The notes under the pieces were generated by a model. It was not told the DNA's origin. It saw only the letters and a list, made by a program, of their open reading frames with translations, and did not search any database. Below, in pieces: positions 1 to 6,964 of a stretch of DNA of 9,267 nt. The number at the start of each line of letters is the position of its first letter. Positions within the stretch are counted from its first letter, which is position 1. The stretch is from the NCBI GenBank assembly GCA_045599805.1, contig JAZRWQ010000074.1:1-9267 (forward strand). The letters are read 5' to 3'. Origin of the DNA: JAZRWQ01 sp045599805 (GTDB lineage Bacteria > Bacillota > Clostridia > Oscillospirales > UMGS1783). Position numbers and translations under genes: made by a program.

Positions 1-1559
<1,559 letters not shown>

Positions 1560-1637
1560 CAAAGAAAATATGGTTTTTTAGTTTGAATTAGATTTTGCTT
1601 AAAATGTTGTTTAGTTTTGAGGGTATATCCCCAATAT

Positions 1638-1713
1638 GCACCTTTAGCTCAGTTGGTAGAGCAACTGACTCTTAATCAGTGGGTCCCGGGTTCGAATCCC
1701 TGAAGGTGCACCA
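1638..1713 (+). tRNA. tRNA-Lys (anticodon CTT)
   Basis: A full 76-nt cloverleaf with encoded CCA. The acceptor stem GCACCTT pairs with AAGGTGC. The D arm is GCTC-loop-GAGC. The anticodon stem is ACTGA/TCAGT with loop CTCTTAA, giving anticodon CTT (lysine, AAG codons). The T arm CCGGG-TTCGAAT-CCCTG has one C-U mismatch at positions 50:64. It lies 78 nt after the 23S 3' end and is co-transcribed with the rRNA. A small GAAA-loop hairpin (ACGC/GCGT) begins at the CCA end and may help 3' processing. Confidence 0.97.
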
Positions 1714-1750
1714 CGCGAAAGCGTCAAACCTTGTGACGTAAGGGAGACAT

Positions 1751-1825
1751 GGCCCGTTGGTCAAGCGGCTAAGACATCGCCCTCTCACGGCGAAAACAAG
1801 GGTTCGATTCCCTTACGGGTCACCA
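1751..1825 (+). tRNA. tRNA-Glu (anticodon CTC)
   Basis: A 75-nt cloverleaf with encoded CCA. The acceptor GGCCCGT pairs with ACGGGTC (one G-U pair). The anticodon stem TCGCC/GGCGA encloses loop CTCTCAC, giving anticodon CTC (glutamate, GAG codons). The T arm AAGGG-TTCGATT-CCCTT is perfect. It follows tRNA-Lys by 37 nt and precedes 5S rRNA, so both tRNAs lie inside the rRNA transcript. Confidence 0.97.
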
Positions 1826-1847
1826 CAAGGAAAACAGAATAAGGTAG

Positions 1848-1870
1848 GTAGTAACGCTTCGGCGTACTAT
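1848..1870 (+). other. UUCG-tetraloop hairpin in the tRNA-Glu/5S spacer
   Basis: ACGC-TTCG-GCGT forms a stem with the stable cUUCGg loop, and it extends outward by TAGT/ACTA past one bulged A. It sits just before the 5S rRNA and is not followed by a T-run. It is therefore more likely an RNA-processing structure than a terminator. The role is inferred. Confidence 0.5.
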
Positions 1871-1874
1871 ACAA

Positions 1875-1998
<124 letters not shown>

Positions 1999-2019
1999 AC
2001 TTTTATGAAATCCCCATTT

Positions 2020-2095
2020 GCCTTAATAGCTCAGTCGGTAGAGCATGCGGCTGTTAACCGCAGGGTCGTAGGTTCGAGTCCTACTTGAGGCGCCA
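2020..2095 (+). tRNA. tRNA-Asn (anticodon GTT)
   Basis: A 76-nt cloverleaf with encoded CCA. The acceptor GCCTTAA pairs with TTGAGGC (one U-G pair). The anticodon stem TGCGG/CCGCA encloses CTGTTAA, giving anticodon GTT (Asn). The T arm is GTAGG-TTCGAGT-CCTAC. It is the last RNA gene of the rRNA operon, and the intrinsic terminator starts four bases after its CCA. Its 3' end is copied twice in direct orientation and once inverted in the next 240 bp. Confidence 0.98.
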
Positions 2096-2098
2096 TAG

Positions 2099-2131
2099 AA
2101 ATGACCACACCAAAAGGTGTGGTCATTTTTA
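2099..2131 (+). terminator. Rho-independent terminator of the rRNA-tRNA operon
   Basis: ATGACCACACC, loop AAAA and GGTGTGGTCAT form a perfect 11-bp stem, extendable by A-T pairs at the base. It is followed by a T-run (TTTTT). It directly follows tRNA-Asn and should end the rRNA transcript here, before the tRNA-tail repeats. Confidence 0.93.
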
Positions 2132-2142
2132 TGTTGTAAAAT

Positions 2143-2154
2143 GTAGGACTCGAA
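2143..2154 (-). repeat. Inverted copy of the tRNA-Asn T-arm 3' side
   Basis: GTAGGACTCGAA is the exact reverse complement of tRNA-Asn bases 2073-2084. Its first nine bases (2143-2151) can also pair with the downstream direct copy (2221-2229). That would close an outer stem around the two hairpins between them. Confidence 0.8.
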
Positions 2155-2168
2155 GGGAGCGGCACAGA

Positions 2169-2190
2169 GAATATGCCCTTTGGCATATTC
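2169..2190 (+). repeat. Perfect 9-bp palindromic hairpin inside the tRNA-tail element
   Basis: GAATATGCC, loop CTTT and GGCATATTC pair perfectly. GCGG (2159-2162) and CCGC (2193-2196) can extend the structure beyond an internal loop. No T-run follows, so it is not a typical terminator. Confidence 0.75.
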
Positions 2191-2202
2191 GACCGCGACC
2201 CG

Positions 2203-2220
2203 GCTTTTCCGCAGAAAAGC
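2203..2220 (+). repeat. Perfect 7-bp hairpin inside the tRNA-tail element
   Basis: GCTTTTC, loop CGCA and GAAAAGC pair perfectly. It abuts, and shares its last base with, the direct copy of the tRNA-Asn 3' end at 2220. Confidence 0.7.
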
Positions 2221-2239
2221 GAGTCCTACTTGAGGCGCC
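2220..2239 (+). repeat. 20-bp exact direct copy of the tRNA-Asn 3' end (att-like)
   Basis: These bases are identical to tRNA-Asn positions 2075-2094, covering the T-loop end, the T-stem 3' side, the acceptor 3' side, the discriminator G and the first two bases of CCA. A T-run follows. Direct copies of a tRNA 3' end are the classic core of attachment sites left by tRNA-targeting integrases. No integrase is in view, so that origin is inferred. Confidence 0.8.
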
Positions 2240-2314
2240 TTTTTATCTTCTCGTCAACCGCAAGCCGGCGACTGCACCGCATCCCCGTTTTATTCGCATA
2301 AACGCAGTTTTGCC

Positions 2315-2328
2315 TTCGAGTCCTACTT
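2315..2328 (+). repeat. 14-bp second direct copy of the tRNA-Asn T-arm
   Basis: TTCGAGTCCTACTT is identical to tRNA-Asn 2073-2086 and then diverges (AATAATCC in place of GAGGCGCC). It lies 95 bp after the first tail copy, marking the right edge of the element before the AT-rich promoter region of the GH3 gene. Confidence 0.7.
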
Positions 2329-2359
2329 AATAATCCTTTCCCCTTTCATTTTCCATTTG

Positions 2360-2388
2360 TTGCTTTTTATCCTTAATTGTGTTATCCT
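2360..2388 (+). promoter_or_regulatory. Possible sigma-A promoter for the GH3 gene
   Basis: TTGCTT (2360-2365), a 17-nt spacer and TATCCT (2383-2388) give a moderate match to TTGACA/TATAAT in an AT-rich stretch, with the start codon about 38 bp beyond the -10 box. TACAAT at 2392-2397 is an alternative -10 but lacks a good -35 box. Confidence 0.4.
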
Positions 2389-2425
2389 ATTTACAATAAT
2401 ATACTCTTGAACCGGAGGTCGAAAA

Positions 2426-4534
2426 ATGAAAAGAGTTTTATCGTTTATCCTTATGCTTACTATGCTTATAACTCTTGCTGTTGTACCCGCAAGGGCAAGC
2501 TCTGATGTGGATGAGTACATAAGCAAAATGTCCTTAAGGCAGAAGATAACGCAGATGCTGATGATGGATTTTGCGGATTGGAAAGCCGAAGGAGAAGATG
2601 AGGCAACAGATTTTACCGTTATGAACGATGAGGTTTATAAAATCATCAGCGAATATAATTTCGGCGCGGTTTTATTCTTCAGCGACAACATCAAAACAAC
2701 CGAGGACACTTTTGCGCTCACAATGGCGATGCAGGATGCAGCAACGAAAAACTGCGGAATCCCCATGATTATCGCTGCCGACCAGGAGGGCGGTATCGTC
2801 TATCGCCTCGGCTCCGGTACGGCGCTTCCCGGCAACATGGCCCTCGGCGCAACGAATGATGCCGATAATGCCTATATAGCCGGCAAAATCATCGGCAGCG
2901 AGCTTAACAGCCTTGGTATAAATACTTCGCTTGCGCCGGTTGTTGATGTAAACAATAACGCAAGTAACCCCGTAATCGGTCTCCGCTCGTACGGTGATGA
3001 TGCAGCCATGGTAGGTGAAATGGCATCGAAGTGTATTGAGGGAATGTCCAAGTACAATGTCATCGGCTGTGCAAAGCATTTTCCCGGCCACGGTGATACG
3101 GCAACCGACAGCCATTACGGATTGCCTTCGGTTGAAAAAACGCTTGACGTATTGATGAAAAATGAGCTTGTACCTTACAAAATCGCGATTCCCCAGGGGA
3201 TTGATATGATTATGACCGCGCACATCCTCTATCCGGAGCTCGAGAGCGATAAGATTTTTTCCGAAAAGACCAATGCAGAGGAAAGCCTTCCTGCAACTAT
3301 GTCCGATGATATAATTTCCGGACTGCTGAAGGGCCGTCTGGGCTTTGAGGGAATCGTCTGCACCGATGCAATGAATATGTCCGGAATTTCCGATAACTGG
3401 AATGAGACGCAGGCAGTGATAAACGCCATAAATGCCGGTGCCGACCTTATCTGTATGCCAACAAGCGTTCAGTCATTAGATGATCTTCCCAAGCTCGATG
3501 CGCTTATAAATGGCGTTGTCGATGCGGTTGAAAACGGCGTTGTGGTTCGCTCACGAATAGATGATGCCTGCCGCCGAATACTTACGGTAAAGGAAAAGCA
3601 CGGAATACTTGACTTTGATGCCGCAAACTATTCTCTCGAAAAGGCGCAGGAGGTTGTCGGCTGTGCGGAAAATCGTAAAGCGGAGCGCGAAATGTCGGCA
3701 AAAGCGGTTACCGTCATTGAAAACAAAAATGATATTCTGCCGCTGAAATTAACGAAAAACAGCAAGGTTTTAATGCTTGCTCCGTTCAGGAGCGAGTGCG
3801 CCGGTTTGGCGCTCGGCTGGAATAGAGCAAAAAAAGCCGGACTTATTCCCGATGGCGCGCAGATAGAAATAGTTCAATACGAAGGCACCGGATCGCCCTA
3901 TGACATTTCGCCTTATAAGGAGGAGCTTGACCGTGCCGATACCGTGCTTATAATCTCGGAGGTGGCCTCGACATCCTACCTGACCGACGGCGATTGGCTT
4001 TATACCGGCCCGCGCGCTTTGCTTGAATACGCTTCGCAAAACGGCAAAAAAACTATCGTTATGTCTATCGACCTGCCATACGACGTTCAGTTTTATCCCG
4101 AGGCGGATGTTGTGCTTGCCGTTTACGGCTGTATGGGCGCAAGGGTGGATCCGGATGAGGCGCTTTTAAACGGCATAACCGATAGTGCTGTCGCCGGCGG
4201 GCCCAATATTCCGGCAGGCGTTGAGGTTGTCTTCGGCGTCTTTGGCGCAAGCGGCGTTCTGCCCGTAAACATCCCCGAGTTTGACAAATCCTCCGGAAGT
4301 TATTTTGAAAATTTTGTCTATCCGCGCGGCTACGGACTTTTCTATGATGCTTGCGACAATACGCCTGCCGATGATAATACCCCTGCCGACGATAATACCC
4401 CTGCCGACGAACCTCCGATTCAGTCGCCGGAAACGGGAGAAGCTGACACCATGCTGTATGTCGGCAGCTGTATCTGCATTCTCGCCGCTGCCGCCGCGAT
4501 GTTCCTGCTTATACGCCGCCAAAAAGAAAAGTGA
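2426..4534 (+). CDS. Secreted, C-terminally anchored GH3 beta-N-acetylhexosaminidase (NagZ-like)
   Basis: This 702-residue enzyme should remove terminal N-acetylglucosamine from muropeptides or related glycans outside the cell. Residues 1-25 are a signal peptide (cut near ARA-SS). The GH3 catalytic barrel covers about 30-390. DQEGG (119-123) and the NagZ signature KHFPGHGDT (217-225) bind substrate. D228 and H230 form the Asp-His acid/base dyad typical of this branch, and D314 in CTDAMN is the predicted nucleophile. A second alpha/beta domain, as in B. subtilis NagZ, covers about 425-640. The tail has three DNTPAD units (644-661), SPETG (667-671), a hydrophobic segment (676-696) and RRQKEK. 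That resembles a sortase signal but is not a canonical LPXTG. GGAGG at 2414-2418 lies 7 nt before the ATG. No muropeptide-recycling genes are beside it. The family is firm. The substrate (muropeptide or chito-oligosaccharide) and covalent wall anchoring are inferred. Confidence 0.93.
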   Translation: MKRVLSFILMLTMLITLAVVPARASSDVDEYISKMSLRQKITQMLMMDFADWKAEGEDEATDFTVMNDEVYKIISEYNFGAVLFFSDNIKTTEDTFALTMAMQDAATKNCGIPMIIAADQEGGIVYRLGSGTALPGNMALGATNDADNAYIAGKIIGSELNSLGINTSLAPVVDVNNNASNPVIGLRSYGDDAAMVGEMASKCIEGMSKYNVIGCAKHFPGHGDTATDSHYGLPSVEKTLDVLMKNELVPYKIAIPQGIDMIMTAHILYPELESDKIFSEKTNAEESLPATMSDDIISGLLKGRLGFEGIVCTDAMNMSGISDNWNETQAVINAINAGADLICMPTSVQSLDDLPKLDALINGVVDAVENGVVVRSRIDDACRRILTVKEKHGILDFDAANYSLEKAQEVVGCAENRKAEREMSAKAVTVIENKNDILPLKLTKNSKVLMLAPFRSECAGLALGWNRAKKAGLIPDGAQIEIVQYEGTGSPYDISPYKEELDRADTVLIISEVASTSYLTDGDWLYTGPRALLEYASQNGKKTIVMSIDLPYDVQFYPEADVVLAVYGCMGARVDPDEALLNGITDSAVAGGPNIPAGVEVVFGVFGASGVLPVNIPEFDKSSGSYFENFVYPRGYGLFYDACDNTPADDNTPADDNTPADEPPIQSPETGEADTMLYVGSCICILAAAAAMFLLIRRQKEK
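4355..4408 (+). repeat. Three 18-bp tandem repeats encoding DNTPAD
   Basis: Three in-frame units of GA(C/T)AATAC(G/C)CCTGCCGA(T/C). The second and third are identical, and the first differs at a few bases. They encode an acidic, Pro/Thr-containing spacer between the catalytic part and the SPETG anchor. Such linkers often vary in copy number between strains. Confidence 0.85.
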
Positions 4535-4559
4535 TTTTTTTGGCTATACTTAATATAAT
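4531..4559 (+). promoter_or_regulatory. Possible sigma-A promoter for the GNAT gene, overlapping the GH3 stop codon
   Basis: A perfect TATAAT at 4554-4559 has a weak -35 box (GTGATT, 4531-4536) at a 17-nt spacing. The -35 overlaps the end of the GH3 coding sequence. No hairpin terminator is seen between the two genes. Transcription may come both from readthrough and from this site, leaving a leader of about 75 nt. Confidence 0.45.
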
Positions 4560-4642
4560 GCGGCGGCACACCTGCCTGCCATGCGGCGATAACGCCTGTA
4601 ATATCGTAATAGTATACGTAATATGGATAAAGGATGATGAAA

Positions 4643-5110
4643 ATGGAATTTGAATTCGCAAAAAGGGAAGACACCGCCGAGGTGCTTGAATTTATAAAGG
4701 CGCTTGCCGCCTACGAAAACATGTCAAACGAGGTGGTTGCCGACGTTAAAAATCTGGAGCATTGGCTGTTTGACGAGAAAAAAGCCGAGGTCATCTTCGC
4801 CGTTAAGGACGGTGTCAGGGTTGGCTTTGCGCTGTTTTTCCATAACTTCTCCACTTTTTTAGGCCGCGCCGGGATATATCTTGAGGATTTGTTCGTAAAG
4901 GAAGAATACCGCGGCAACGGCTATGGCAAGGCACTGCTCAAAAAGCTTGCCTCTATCGCCGTTGAGCGCGGCTGCGGCAGATTCGAATGGTGGTGCCTTG
5001 ACTGGAATAAGCCGAGCATCGAATTTTATAAGCACATGGGCGCTGTTGCCATGGATGAATGGACAGTATACCGGGTTACGGGGAAAGCTCTTGAAAATCT
5101 TGTGGAATAG
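4643..5110 (+). CDS. GNAT N-acetyltransferase, diamine/thialysine acetyltransferase (SSAT-like) type
   Basis: A cytoplasmic acetyl-CoA-dependent acetyltransferase of 155 residues from the chosen start. IYLEDLFV (78-85) is the conserved beta-4 strand. R90-G-N-G-Y-G (motif A) binds acetyl-CoA. WNKPSIEFYKHMGA (121-134) matches the C-terminal signature of the spermidine/spermine and thialysine acetyltransferases, with Y129 as the likely general acid. ATG codons lie in frame at 4634, 4637 and 4643. The Shine-Dalgarno AAGGA (4630-4634) overlaps the first and is 8 nt from the third, so 4643 is preferred; starting at 4634 would add three residues. It follows the GH3 gene by 108 bp. The likely substrate is a polyamine, diamine or lysine analogue. 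The exact substrate cannot be read from sequence. Confidence 0.9.
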   Translation: MEFEFAKREDTAEVLEFIKALAAYENMSNEVVADVKNLEHWLFDEKKAEVIFAVKDGVRVGFALFFHNFSTFLGRAGIYLEDLFVKEEYRGNGYGKALLKKLASIAVERGCGRFEWWCLDWNKPSIEFYKHMGAVAMDEWTVYRVTGKALENLVE

Positions 5111-5112
5111 GT

Positions 5113-5141
5113 TTGATTTGTGTATTTTTGCGTGGTATAAT
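5113..5141 (+). promoter_or_regulatory. Strong extended -10 sigma-A promoter for the MATE-ATPase operon
   Basis: TTGATT (5113-5118), a 17-nt spacer and TATAAT (5136-5141), with TGG just before the -10 box (extended -10). It begins two bases after the GNAT stop codon. The expected transcription start is about 5148, giving a leader of about 29 nt. It makes the following three genes a separate transcription unit from the GH3/GNAT pair. Confidence 0.8.
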
Positions 5142-5176
5142 GTTTATATAAAAAAAGCCAAATGGGGTAGACGTTA

Positions 5177-6937
5177 ATGAAAAAAAGAGTTATCGGTCTT
5201 AATGAGCGGATGCTCAATTCAATTATCCCGGCGCAAACATTCAGTGCGGCGCTTATGAATATAAACGCCTTTTTAAACAGTATAGTTACCGGCGCTCTGT
5301 TCAGCGCGGAATCTATCGCGGCAATAAGCTTTATTCAGCCTATCACGATGATAATATCCATGATTGGCGGCGCGATAGCTACCGGCGCGCAGGTGACCTG
5401 CGGCAGATATATCGGTAAGGGTGATTCCAAGGGAGCTAACCGCATATTCACTCTCAGCGCGATGTGGAGTCTGGTTCTCGGCGCGATAATGACCTGCATC
5501 TGTATAATTTTTGCCGAGCCTATCGCCTCCCTCATGGGCGCGAAGGGGAATGACCTTATAAACTGCGCGCAGTATCTTCGCGGCATGAGCGGAAGTATAA
5601 TATTCGTTATGTTTTCAACGGCGATGATGTCATTCATGCAGCTTGACGGCTCGCCGCATATGTCAATGGCGGCGATAGCTGCAATGGTAGTGACGACCAC
5701 CGCCTTTGACTTTATAAATGTTAAGATTTTCGATATGGGCATTTTCGGCATCGGCTTTGCGATGACCATTGGTTATGCCGCAATGATGATTGTCGGTGCA
5801 GGCTACTATATGTCGAAAAAATGCAATTTCCGTTTCAGCTTCAGCCTGTCCGCCGTAAAGGAAAGCGGCAGGATCTTTTACATCGGTCTGCCCGGCGCGG
5901 CATCTTCGATATCCATTGCGATAAGGTCGTATGTGCTGAATAACCTCTGCTTCAGCCTTGCCGGAACGATAGGCGTTTCCGCCGTAGGTATATTCTACAC
6001 GATGTCGGGTTTCGTAACCTCGATTTCCAACGGCATCGGCGGCGCCGCAGGCATTCTTTCAAGCGTTTTTGTGGGCGAGCGCAACCGTACGTCGATCCTC
6101 GATCTTTGCAGTATGGCGAATAAAAAATCCATCATACGCCAGTATATCGCATACGTTATCGTATTCTTTACGGCAAAACCCTTTGCGCTTTTGCTCGGCA
6201 CATCTGCCGCTGATCTGCCCTTTGTAGTTCACGCGATACGCTGCAGTATGACCTGCATTCTCGGTAATATGATTTTCATAACGGCGTTCAATATATATAA
6301 AAGTCTCGGAAACGTGTGGTTCGGCAGCGTGGCAGCCATTCTTGACTACTGTGTTTTCCAATGCTTCTGGGCATGGTCCCTCAGCGGCGTTATCGGCATA
6401 AACTCGGTTTGGTTCTCATCCATTCTCAGCGAAATATGCACCTATTTCGTTCTTATGATTTACTGCCGCATAAAGCTCGGCAGATTCCCCGCGCCGCTCA
6501 ATAACATATACATACCCGATTCCGTAAGCGTGCCTGAAGAGGACCGCTACGACGTTACGATGAGAACGATAGAGGACGTTGAAAAGGTATCGGCGCACGC
6601 CATTGAGCTGTGTAAATCCAAGGGGATAGACTCGCGCCGCAGCTTTTTCTGCGGTCTGTGCATAGAGGAGCAATGCGCAAACATCATCTATCACGGCATG
6701 ACAAAGGGCGGCGACCCTTCGGAATATCTTATGGACCTTCGTATGATCTTTGAAAACGGCAAGGTCACCTTCAGTCTGCGCGATAACTGCGTGAAATTCG
6801 ATCCCACAGGCTATACGCCAAAGGGAAATGAAGAGGATAAATTAAAGGGCACCGGCATAGGGCTTATGCAAAAACTCCCGCTGAAAGTCAGCTACCGCTA
6901 CACCTTCGGTTTAAATATGCTGATTTTTGAAATATAA
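5177..6937 (+). CDS. MATE-family transporter fused to a C-terminal RsbW/SpoIIAB-like ATPase domain
   Basis: A 586-residue fusion. Residues 1-435 are a polytopic membrane domain (about 12 helices) of MATE type: two similar halves, with LNSIVTGALFSAESIAAISF in helix 1, and GAQVTCGRYIGKGD (70-83) echoed in the second half by GAAGILSSVFVGERNR (289-304). Such proteins export organic cations, drugs or lipid-linked molecules using ion gradients. After a short linker, about 455-586 form a GHKL (HATPase_c_2) domain. Its N-box is E497-E498-Q-C-A-N502, with H506. Its G1-like box is LRDNC (D536, where the usual DxG glycine is C538). Its G2 box is GTGIGL (558-563). There is no phosphoacceptor His domain, so it is not a classic sensor kinase. 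GGGG (5164-5167) is a weak ribosome binding site 9 nt before the ATG. The domains are clear. How ATP binding affects transport, or whether the domain acts as an anti-sigma-like kinase, is unknown. Confidence 0.9.
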   Translation: MKKRVIGLNERMLNSIIPAQTFSAALMNINAFLNSIVTGALFSAESIAAISFIQPITMIISMIGGAIATGAQVTCGRYIGKGDSKGANRIFTLSAMWSLVLGAIMTCICIIFAEPIASLMGAKGNDLINCAQYLRGMSGSIIFVMFSTAMMSFMQLDGSPHMSMAAIAAMVVTTTAFDFINVKIFDMGIFGIGFAMTIGYAAMMIVGAGYYMSKKCNFRFSFSLSAVKESGRIFYIGLPGAASSISIAIRSYVLNNLCFSLAGTIGVSAVGIFYTMSGFVTSISNGIGGAAGILSSVFVGERNRTSILDLCSMANKKSIIRQYIAYVIVFFTAKPFALLLGTSAADLPFVVHAIRCSMTCILGNMIFITAFNIYKSLGNVWFGSVAAILDYCVFQCFWAWSLSGVIGINSVWFSSILSEICTYFVLMIYCRIKLGRFPAPLNNIYIPDSVSVPEEDRYDVTMRTIEDVEKVSAHAIELCKSKGIDSRRSFFCGLCIEEQCANIIYHGMTKGGDPSEYLMDLRMIFENGKVTFSLRDNCVKFDPTGYTPKGNEEDKLKGTGIGLMQKLPLKVSYRYTFGLNMLIFEI

Positions 6938-6964
6938 AAAACAAAAATCGAAAGGGAAAAAGAC

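Larger units (their letters stand above)
2132..2346. other. Gene-free region made of tRNA-Asn tail copies and hairpins
   Basis: No gene is supported here. The one open frame (2085-2330) starts inside tRNA-Asn and reads through the terminator and repeats without a ribosome binding site. The region contains an inverted copy of the tRNA T-arm (2143-2154), two perfect hairpins (2169-2190 and 2203-2220), and direct copies of the tRNA 3' end (2220-2239 and 2315-2328). Between the last two copies I see only a weak CGTTT/AAACG stem (2286-2304). Confidence 0.7.

Noticed and set aside
2286..2310. CGTTT/AAACG hairpin followed by TTTT as a possible terminator
   Set aside because: The stem has only five pairs, the loop is large and the T-run is short and displaced. 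No gene upstream needs it.
2085..2330. 81-codon ORF starting in tRNA-Asn and crossing the terminator and tail repeats
   Set aside because: There is no ribosome binding site, it begins in the tRNA acceptor stem, and its sequence is explained by hairpins and tRNA-tail copies. Similar frames may be annotated as hypothetical proteins elsewhere.
2672..3223. 183-codon antisense ORF within the GH3 gene
   Set aside because: It is the reverse of strongly conserved GH3 motifs, with no family resemblance and no start signal of its own.
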